From Branchiostoma floridae (Eukaryota; Chordata; Leptocardii; Amphioxiformes; Branchiostomatidae): a stretch of DNA of 36,916 nucleotides. Numbering within the stretch: position 1 is the first letter of the stretch; every line of letters begins with the position of its first letter. The DNA lies in the NCBI RefSeq assembly GCF_000003815.2, contig NC_049981.1, positions 19,789,292-19,826,207 on the forward strand. The letters are read 5' to 3'. The notes under the pieces were generated by a model that was not told where the DNA came from, made no database searches, and saw only the letters and a list, made by a program, of their open reading frames with translations. The translations under genes were made by a program, and so were the position numbers. Shown here piece after piece: positions 29,491-36,916 of the stretch.

Positions 29491-30304
29491 ATCCAGAGGA
29501 TGCTGGGATATCCGGTAAAATAGGAATGTTACATTGTCATCGCAGGGGGAAAGTATTAAAAAAAGCACTTATTTTGGCGACGCATAGAGGGCTCAGTTTA
29601 ATTCTCGAGGATTTGGTAAACTTAAAAGTAAAAGTAACAGTTATCGGTGCACACCCCAGTTCTTCCGCGACCGGGGTCCGTGGTAGTCCGCGACCAAAAA
29701 GTGACGAAAGGCTTCCGAGGGCCCATGTTTGAGTTGACATTTCTCATTATTTCCTGCGAAATGACATTAAAGATGGCTGAAAAGCGTAGGAAATGGTGTG
29801 TTTTTGGTGCAAATTGTGTTTTGGTCCGCGCGTTGCTTCCGCGATATCCCTACGCCTGAATGTAAAGAGGCCGGTGACCTAGATTTACCTCTGAAGCGCT
29901 GTGTCGAGCAAAGTTGCAATGCCGCGCGCCGTGGATGATTAAAAAAACTGTAGTACTAGAATTTTCTTTATAATTGGCTGGATTAGTCTTTAGATTTTCC
30001 TCTTTCTGGGGGTTCGCTTAAAAGGCTGGGCTGTCTACCAGGCCAGGCTACCTGGCCTGTCTACCTGGCCTGGCTATCACGTCAGGCTACTCAGATCCCC
30101 CCATTCATAGCCCCATCATATGGCACTCAGCCAAAATAGCTGATTGACAGGCATAGTAATTGCTGATCTCCAACCCTGCTAGTGCCAGTGACCCAAGGTT
30201 GCCCTGTCCACCACTGGCTGGGCCCTTTGGGAATGTGTCTGGGAGGCCTTGCTTGCAGCATGTCAGGAACACAAGTGTGTTTGTGTATGTTTGTGGGTGT
30301 GTAA

Positions 30305-30306
<2 letters not shown>

Positions 30307-30366
<60 letters not shown>
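30307..30366. repeat. (TG)n microsatellite inside the foldback element
   Basis: About 30 TG units. All long reading frames across it are artefacts. Confidence 0.97.
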
Positions 30367-30370
<4 letters not shown>

Positions 30371-30734
30371 ATGGGCTTGCCAGCAACATAAATTTGTTTC
30401 TTTATTGAATATCTATCTTCTAGAACAGAAACTATCTCAGCTTGTGCAACAAGAAGGGAGAGCATAAATCACTTGCTCACTGTAAAGCTTAACTTGTATT
30501 GACCAAGGGGGGTACTGTATAATTACATGTGCCTCCTTGTTCTCTATGCTAGTATGCCATGTTGACATATACAATCTTAGTAGTCACATAGCATTTTTGA
30601 GGCTGTGGATTGTTATCCACTGTACAATTTTTGTGTCCAGGACAGAGCCCAATCCTCTCCTTCCACTGACAATAATCTCTCCAACCCCCTTGTACAAGTT
30701 AGAGTGGGGAAAGTACTGTTAACAGATTTTGTGA

Positions 30735-30830
30735 CATGTCAAAGGATTTGAACCCAGGACCTCTGTTTTCTAGGTCTAACACCCTAAAGCATTTACCGAA
30801 CACAGTACTGGTACAGTACTTGAATGTGTT
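30735..30830 (-). mobile_element. tRNA-like (SINE head) segment inside the foldback element
   Basis: The minus strand carries ggtcctgggttcaaatcc, a good tRNA B box, preceded by ctttagggtgttagacc as a weak A box. No complete cloverleaf. Confidence 0.5.
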
Positions 30831-31689
30831 CCTGACAGCTGCAAGGAAGGCCTCCCAGACACTGGCAGGGTTGAAAATTAGCAATTACTATGCCTGTCAA
30901 TCAGCTATTTTGGCTGAGTGCCACATGATGGGGGTATGAATTGGGGGATCTGAGTAGCCTGACGTGATAGCCAGGCCAGGTAGACAGGCCAGGTAGCCTG
31001 GCCTGGTAGACAGCCCAGCCTTTTAAGCGAACCCTCTTTCTGGCAGTATCAGTCGTGCTAGCCGGAAAAATCTTCTTCATCTGTTTTATCCAATGCGAAA
31101 ATGCCCGATTTTGTGCATCATTTTTGACATGAAAATAATGTTTTTTCCCTATAATTTTTCAAAATTAGAGAAGTTGAAGGATCGAAACTCAGTTGGTCTT
31201 GAAGCTGAAGGTATATCCTCTCACCCCATATACAGTTATTTTCCTTCAGGATAATTCCCTGGAAGAGATGGTCGCTAGACTTGAGGGTGTGCCGCCTCCA
31301 TTTGGACCCCCAAATAAACTGGTGTGTGCCCCCTTATATGTACTTTGTTCAGACCTACTGCCCGCCACGGTTACTGGTATAAACTTAACGGTGCACACCC
31401 CAGTTCTTCCGAGGTAGTGCGCGACAAAAAAGTGACGAAAGGCTTCCGAGGGTCTATGTTTGAGTTGAGATTTCTCATTATTTCCTGCGAAATGACATTA
31501 AAAGGTTACATGGCTGAAAAGCGTAGGAAATGGTGTGTTTTTGGTGCAAATTGTGTTTTGGTCCGCGGCTTACTTCCGGGATATTCCTACGCCTGAATGT
31601 GATTAGGCTCGTGACCTAGATTGACCTCTGAAGCGCTGTGTTAAGCCAAGTTGCAATGCCGCGCGTCTTGGATGATTAAAAAAACTGTA

Positions 31690-31939
31690 TGTTACAAGAA
31701 GTAAGATAGCCGTTAACACCCCTACAATCTCTGTGAACTTAGACTAGTCCAATACATGCATATTAAGCAGGATGTGCTCTGACAGCAAGACAGCAAGGAC
31801 ATTCGATCTCTTTCCTACCGGACCCTGGACTGAGCACACATGCAGAACTGTATCCTACTAACACTTTACTGAATACATAGTCTAGTAGTACAAGCAGTCT
31901 CTGCCTGAATCTTTACAAGATGCACCAAAAGGTGTAACA
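31690..31939. mobile_element. 250-bp MITE with a 5-bp target duplication
   Basis: The ends are TGTTACA and TGTAACA (inverted). The duplication is ctgta on both sides (31685-31689 and 31940-31944). Copy A shows the empty site aaaactgtagtactag at about 29945-29960. No coding capacity. Confidence 0.75.
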
Positions 31940-32210
31940 CTGTAGTACTAGAATTTTCTTCATAATTGGCTGGATTACTCTTTAGACTTTCCTCTTTCTG
32001 GCAGTATCAGTCGTGCTTGCCGGAAAAATCTACTTCATCTGTTTTATCCAATGCGAAAATGCCCGATTTTGTACATCATTTTTGACATGAAAATAATGGT
32101 TTTTCCCTATAATTTTTCAAAATTAAAGAAGTTGAAGGATCAAAACTCAGTTGGTCTTGTAGCTGAAGGAATATCCTCTCACCCCATAACTAGTTATTTT
32201 GCTTCAGGAT

Positions 32211-32643
32211 TAGGGCTGGGTACCGGTACAGCGTACCGGTACAAAACCGGTTTTTCTTATTGGACCGGTCCAGAAAAACCGGACCTGAAAAAATTAGGTG
32301 GACCGGATGTTGGACCGATTAGAAAATTAACAGATTATTTTATGAGGCATTCACACGTTTTGGTGCTTGCAGGTGGACAAAAATAACAAGAGTTAAGTAG
32401 AGTAGAGTTTATAGTAATTTCTACCAAGTTTTACAGCCAATCGTAAATGTGCAGTTAGCGTTGTAGGATTTTAAAACACCAGTGTAAGTCTAATGCTCCA
32501 CCAAACAGATTTCTTTGTAGTGAAATGGACCATTGGTATGAGTCATACTGCATCAGGTCCAGGTTCAGGTCCGGACCTGGACCTGATCCTTTGGACCTGA
32601 ACCGGACCTGAACCTGAATTTTCTGTACCGGTACCCACCCCTA
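32211..32643. mobile_element. 433-bp hAT-like MITE with an 8-bp target duplication
   Basis: The termini are tagggctgggtaccggtaca and its near-perfect reverse complement. The flanking duplication is ttcaggat (32203-32210 and 32644-32651). Eight-base duplications and TAGGG-type ends are characteristic of hAT elements. Copy A holds the empty site at about 31247-31254. The interior is rich in ccggacctg palindromes and has no transposase. Confidence 0.85.
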
Positions 32644-32686
32644 TTCAGGATAATTCCCTGGAAGAGATGGTCGCTAGACTTCAGGT

Positions 32687-32975
32687 GTTGACCGCCGAAA
32701 AGAGGCACAAGACATCGTCACGGAAAAACTCGATAGAAAAGATAATATTTGCCAGATGATGCTATAAAAGGTATCTGCGTGATCCTGACAAGTTGATCTA
32801 TCACATGCAGTGCATTTGAACTTTTAGATATTATGTTACGGTGAGATTTCAAGAGCTAAAGTTGGCCTTCAAACTGCCGTGAAATGCCTGATTTCGGCGA
32901 CGATTTCGTACTGCGTGGGGGTTTCTGGGCTACCGCTTTCCAGTATATCCAGTATACTTCCGGGTCGCAACAGAG
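32687..32975 (+). repeat. Left arm of a 3.1-kb inverted repeat
   Basis: Runs from tgttgaccgccgaaaagagg to ttccgggtc. The same landmarks occur in the same order on the minus strand at 35790-35497. The first 50 bases are nearly identical; the rest is diverged. It joins the end of copy B to the satellite. Confidence 0.6.
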
Positions 32976-33224
32976 AGGTCATACCAGAACGCGTAGCCGT
33001 GGAGCCCGCGTGTCCTGACTCAGTATCCAGTTGGAAGCAAGGAGGTTCAGCTGAGTTCAGAAATGGACTATTTACTTGATGTGGCCAAGGACCTTATTAA
33101 ACTGTGAGCCTTGGTCCACACTGAGAATCTGCTGTCTGACGGTTAAACAAACAGGCTTATTTCAAGGGAGTCTGCGGCCAGCACCTGACATACCAAGCAA
33201 CTTTGCCCTAGCCTGATAACGTTT

Positions 33225-34900
33225 TGCCAGTTTTAGAAAAAAGTTTCCTTAAAAGATTTCTTTTCGTACTCTGTTAATATACAAATAGAGAGCGCAATTC
33301 TTAAGTGTGTCGTGGGCTTGACGCAATTTTCTTTCAGAAAAAGAGAGAGGTTTTCTTAAAAGATTTCTCTTCGTTTTGTGTAAGTATTCACTTGGAGAAG
33401 GCAGTTCGTAGGTGTGTCATAAGATGATGCACTTTTCTTTCAGAAAATGAGAAAGGTTTCCTTAAAAGATTTCTCTTCGTTTTCTGTTAGTATACACTTA
33501 CATAACGTAGTTCTTAGGTGTGTCAAGGGCTTGACCTTCTTTACTTTCGATTTTTCAGAAAAGTGTTTCCTTAAAAGACTTCTCTTCATACTCTGTTAGT
33601 ATACAAAAAGAGAGTGCAATTCTTAAGTGTGTCATGGGCATGACGCACTTTTCTTTCAGAAAAAAGTTCCCTTAGAAAATTTCTCTTTCTTCTCTGTTAG
33701 TATACACTTAGAGAGCGCAATTCTTAAGTGTGTCATGTCATGACGCACTTTTCATTTATAAAAGAGAAAAGTTTCCTTAAACTATTTCTCTTCGTTCTCT
33801 GTTATTATACACTTAGAGAGCGCAATTCTTAAACATAACGCACTTTTCTTTCATAAAAGAGAAACGTTTCTTTCAAATATTTCTCTTCGTTCTCTGTTAG
33901 CATACACTTAGAGAGCGCAATTCTTAAGTGTGTCATGGCATGACGCACTTTTCTTTAATAAAAGAGAAAAGTGTCTTTCAAATATTTCTCTTCGTTCTCT
34001 GTTAGTATACACTTAGAGAGCGCAATTCTTAAGTGTGTCATGGCATGACGCACTTTTCTTTAATAAAAGAGAAAAGTTTCATTCAAATATTTCTCTTCGT
34101 TCTCTGTTAGTATACACTTAGAGAGCGCAATTCTTACGTGTGTCATGGCATGACGCACTTTTCTTTCATAAAAGTGAACAGGTTTATTTCAAATATTTCT
34201 CTTCATTCTCTGATAGTATACACTTAGAGAGCGTAATTCTTACGTGTGTCATGGCATGACGCACTTTTCTTTCATAAAAGAGAAAAGTTTCTTTCAAATA
34301 TTTCTCTTCGTTTTCTGTTAGTATACACTTAGACAGCGCAATTCTTAAGTGTGTCATGGCATGACGCACTTTTCTTTAATAAAAGAGAAAAGTTTCTTTC
34401 AAATAATTCTCTTCGTTCTCTGTTAGTATACACTTAGAGAGCGCAATTCTTACGTGTGTCATGGCATGACGCACTTTTCTTTCATAAAAGAGAAGGATTT
34501 CCTTAAACTATTTCTCTTCGTTCTCTGTTAGTATACATTTGGAGAGCGCAATTCTTAAATGTGTCATGGGCATGACGCACTTCTCTGTTAGAAAAAGGTT
34601 TCATTAAAAGATTTCTTTTCGTACTCTGTTAATATACAAATAGTGTAGTTCGTAGGTGTGTCATGGCGATGACGCACTTTTCTTTCAGAAAAAGATTTCC
34701 TTAAAAGATTTCTCGTCGTTCTCTCACGGTTAGTATACACTTACAGAACGCAGTTCTTAGGTGAGTCAGGGGCTTGACAATCTTTTGTTTTAGAAAAAGG
34801 CTTTCTTTTTAAGTTTTCTTCTTTAGTATGTAAGTTTACACCTCAATTAGTTACTATACACTTTAAAGGCGCAGTTCTCAAGTGTGTCTTTGACTGGTTT
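33225..34900. repeat. Satellite array, 105-bp unit, about 15 copies
   Basis: The landmark gagagcgcaattctta recurs every 105-106 bases (for example 33911, 34016, 34121, 34227, 34332, 34437, 34542), with more variable spacing at the edges. Each unit contains the near-palindrome gtcatggcatgac and gtatac. The central copies are more alike than the edges, as expected for homogenisation by unequal exchange. The repeated open frame in it is not a gene. Confidence 0.95.
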
Positions 34901-35364
34901 GTCATCCTCAGTTAGGTTGCGTATACACTTTGAAATGAGCTGTCCGATAGGTTTGACATAGTTTTTTTTATCTCCCACACAACTAGTCGAGCAAAGGCAG
35001 CCGTAAACTTTTTACTAGTACGTATAATCTAACTTCCAGTCATCTAGTGTCTATTTGTTTCTCAATAGCGCATTATTTCAACATTTAGCCTTACCTTGCC
35101 CGTAGAATAATTTATGACACAAAAACTTCTATCTGTACCAATGGCCGGTCTGCATAGCGTACAATTTATTGTTACTTCGAATTCCATAGAAGTGTACAGC
35201 CGTAGTGTAGATGCCTTTGGTTTGGAAGGAGTAACTGTTGTTACCTCATGTAACCAAGGACGTTATATCTTTATGTAACCGCTCCTCATTAACCGCTCCT
35301 TGCTCTCTTTGTTCAGGAACTGAACGTACACAGCATACTTGAGGGTAACCGTACGGCTATATCA
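34901..35364. other. Unannotated stretch between satellite and palindrome
   Basis: AT-rich, with a short decayed satellite edge at the left. No ORF, RNA or repeat family was recognised. Confidence 0.4.
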
Positions 35365-35373
35365 ACAGGAAAC

Positions 35374-35425
35374 TAGCCTGGTATCCAGCCGTAATATAAC
35401 TATATTACGGCTGGATACCAGGCTA
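35374..35425. mobile_element. Perfect 52-bp palindrome flanked by a 9-bp duplication
   Basis: Two 25-base arms (start tagcctggtatccagccg) are exact reverse complements around a two-base centre. The same nine bases acaggaaac stand on each side (35365-35373 and 35426-35434), so it was inserted, not formed in place. Its end resembles that of the 142-bp MITE at 14405. Confidence 0.85.
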
Positions 35426-35478
35426 ACAGGAAACCGCTGGTTGAGGTTGCTAAAATCATCATATCGCCCACTGCCGTA

Positions 35479-35817
35479 TTACTGCCAGTGTGACCCGGAA
35501 ACAGTCGAGCCTCGCCCTATATAACGGACACCTCGAAACCCCCATATGGTGCGTATTTTGGCTTGATAGCAATGGCGAAACCCATAGGAAATCCTGGGAA
35601 AATCGGTCAACTTTAACTCGATGAATCTCCTTCCTCTCATATGAATATTTCGTCTAATGAACTGCAGTTGCTTGGCCATCTTGTCCTGATTTGTACAACA
35701 CCTTATTTTGCCTGATTGGACAGATTGCGGCTGAACTATCAAGTTTTTCCGTGACGATGTCTTGTGCCTCTTTTCGGCGGTCAACACAGGGTGTGCCGCC
35801 TCCATTTGAAACCCCAA
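35479..35817 (-). pseudogene. ORF fragment sharing a segment with repeat copy B
   Basis: 112 residues on the minus strand containing VLTAEKRHKTSSRKN, the same 15 residues as copy B at about 32690-32733, then KIRCCTNQDKMAKQLQFIRR. This is part of the right arm (35495-35790). No known domain was recognised; probably transposon-derived. Confidence 0.45.
35495..35790 (-). repeat. Right arm of the 3.1-kb inverted repeat
   Basis: The reverse complement of the left arm (32687-32975), sharing tgttgaccgccgaaaagagg at the outer end and tttccgggtc at the inner end. It encloses the satellite and, near its inner end, the 52-bp palindrome insertion. Confidence 0.6.
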
Positions 35818-36002
35818 ATAAACTGGGGTGTTGTACGTAGCCGTATTGACTTCTTACGGTAGATCTCAAAGAAAACGGTATAGTAAAGCCGCGATGCGTT
35901 ATATCAGCCTAAAAATGGTTCCCCGTTCTTGGAAGGGGTTGATAAGTCACGAGGAACTATTTTCGAAAGCTAGACCGCAGTTAGAAGTCATGTAATTACG
36001 CC

Positions 36003-36135
36003 TGAAAGTTGACCAATTTTCAGGGTTTCAGTGGTGCGTTTCGCTATTGTTTTCGGGACGAGTTACGCACTGCATGGGGTTTTCAAATATACCGGGTTAT
36101 AGGATAAGGATCAACTGCTTCCGGGTCAACAATAC
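36003..36135 (+). repeat. Third copy of the arm module
   Basis: Shares aaagttgacc, ttacgcactgcatgggg-like text and gcttccgggtc with the arms, in the left-arm orientation. As with the left arm, a satellite follows it. Confidence 0.5.
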
Positions 36136-36259
36136 TTATAGTGTAGTGTTGTTGCACTATCACCTGGCAGTAACTTTAACACATTTAATGGATTACTGTA
36201 CTCTTGAGGTTGTTTTTACATACCATACTACAATGTAGAGGCTTTTCGTTATGGGGGAG

Positions 36260-36916
36260 GTTTATACGGAATACGGATAGACCGGTGCCATACTACAGGT
36301 TTGTAAAAAAAGTGACAGCCTGTGCCAATGTCGAAGCTTTCCCGGCTATCAAGGCAAGTTTATACGGATGGAACAGAGACTTTCTACAATAAAGATTAGC
36401 ACAGTTCTTGTCCTGTCGAGATTTTACGTTACTAAGGGGGTTGTATTCAGATACAAATGTGCCATACTACAGGTGTGTCCAAAAAAATTGACACAGTTGT
36501 GTCAATGCCCAAGATTTGCGTTCTTAAGAGAGGTTTGTATGGATCAAACAGAGACTTTTTACATGTGTATCATATAGAATGACACTGTTCTTGTCCTGTT
36601 AAGATTTTACGTTATAAAGGGAGCTTTTATTCGGATAGAACAGTGCCATACTACAGGTGTGTCAAAACAAATTGACACAGTTGCGCCAATGCCGAAGATT
36701 TCCGTTCTTAAGAGAGCAAGTTTGTACGAATGAAACAGAGACTTTCTACATGTGTATCATATAGAATGACACTGTTCTTGTCCTGTTGAGATTTTACGTT
36801 GTTGAGGGAGGTTTATTCGGATATAATGTCATACGTTACTAAGGGGGTTGTATTCAGATACAAATGTGCCATACTACAGGTGTGTCAAAACAAATTGACA
36901 CAGTTGCGCCAATGCT
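36260..36916. repeat. Second satellite, about 180-220-bp unit, runs off the window
   Basis: The landmark gccatactacaggt recurs at 36287, 36461, 36645 and 36868. Each unit carries tgtgtcaaaacaaattgaca-type inverted arms (8 bp) and cacagttgcgccaatgc. It is unrelated to the 105-bp satellite. Confidence 0.9.

Larger units (their letters stand above)
30010..31034. mobile_element. 1025-bp foldback element with a 9-bp target duplication
   Basis: Starts gggttcgcttaaaaggctgg and ends with its reverse complement. The arms match over about 165 bases (30010-30177 and 30862-31034), then again for about 45 bases after an indel. Flanks are tctttctgg at 30001-30009 and 31035-31043; copy B at about 31990 keeps the uninterrupted site. 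The interior holds a TG microsatellite and a tRNA-like B-box segment. Long arms with a 9-bp duplication fit a non-autonomous Mutator-like element. Confidence 0.8.
29647..31330 (+). mobile_element. Repeat copy A (degenerate DNA-transposon-like unit), split by a foldback element
   Basis: Begins gtgcacaccccagttcttcc and ends near ccaaataaactggtgtgtgc, whose complement resembles the start, suggesting terminal inverted repeats. 29647-30009 and 31035-31285 match copy B (31391 onward). It contains short coding-looking stretches (MAEKRRKWCVFGAN; DNSLEEMVARL) but no intact transposase. Confidence 0.6.
31391..32760 (+). mobile_element. Repeat copy B (same unit as copy A), split by two MITEs
   Basis: Matches copy A in order and orientation, but is interrupted at 31690-31939 and 32211-32643. 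After the second insertion it reads DNSLEEMVARLQ, then VLTAEKRHKTSSRKN, and a stop near 32759, which looks like the C-terminal end of a short coiled-coil-type ORF. Confidence 0.6.

Noticed and set aside
29740-29860. MAEKRRKWCVFGANC as a THAP zinc-finger start of a P-element-like transposase
   Set aside because: The cysteine spacing is wrong for a THAP finger (C-x5-C), and no downstream C-x2-H was found in frame. Kept only as an undefined coding scrap.
34184-34369. Minus-strand frame repeating the same peptide in the satellite
   Set aside because: A 105-base unit is a multiple of three, so an open frame repeats automatically. There is no sign of coding constraint.
33225-34900. CRISPR-like array
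   Set aside because: Whole 105-bp units repeat without unique spacers of constant length, in animal DNA; this is a satellite.

Overview
The window is eukaryotic nuclear DNA from an animal. Both genes are split into many short exons with GT-AG introns. Introns and flanks carry microsatellites, tRNA-derived SINEs, a LINE remnant, hAT-like and other inverted-repeat elements, and satellite arrays. The protein families, the intron density and the moderate AT-richness suggest an invertebrate deuterostome, perhaps an amphioxus-like chordate. That placement is inference; no organism-specific marker was seen.

Region 1 (1-about 16790, + strand) is the 3' two thirds or so of a large non-classical cadherin gene. 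The window opens inside an exon. I could chain 23 common exons in consistent splice phase. They encode the end of one extracellular cadherin (EC) repeat, six more EC repeats, a membrane-adjacent (MAD/SEA-like) domain, one transmembrane helix and a cytoplasmic tail. Two alternative last exons follow, with the same entry phase: one ends at 13874, and the other (14906-15236) ends in a class I PDZ ligand, ITLL. A calcium-binding linker is missing exactly two EC repeats before the MAD domain. This recalls the protocadherin-15 architecture (EC9-10 bend, EC10, EC11, MAD12), so a PCDH15-type hair-bundle or microvillar cadherin is my best guess.

Region 2 (17308-29500, - strand, convergent with the cadherin gene) is a complete BMS1 gene, the GTPase of the small-subunit processome. 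Twenty coding exons join without a phase conflict into about 1322 residues, close to the family length. A 5' noncoding exon and a YY1-like promoter motif lie at 29380-29490. Two BMS1 exon edges have been copied into the neighbouring intron, one by a SINE target-site duplication and one by local tandem duplication; both produce decoy splice acceptors.

Region 3 (29520-36916) has no convincing host gene. It holds two tandem copies of one repeat, each interrupted by different younger insertions: a 1025-bp foldback element with 9-bp target duplications, a 250-bp MITE, and a 433-bp hAT-like MITE with 8-bp duplications. In each case the other copy preserves the empty site. These are followed by a 3.1-kb inverted-repeat structure with about 290-bp arms around a 105-bp satellite array, a perfect 52-bp palindrome inside its own 9-bp duplication, and a second satellite of about 180 bp running off the window end.

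I found no bacterial-style operon, CRISPR array or defence system. The most interesting material is the splicing architecture of the cadherin tail, the transposon-made decoy splice sites in BMS1, and the nested, datable transposon insertions at the right.
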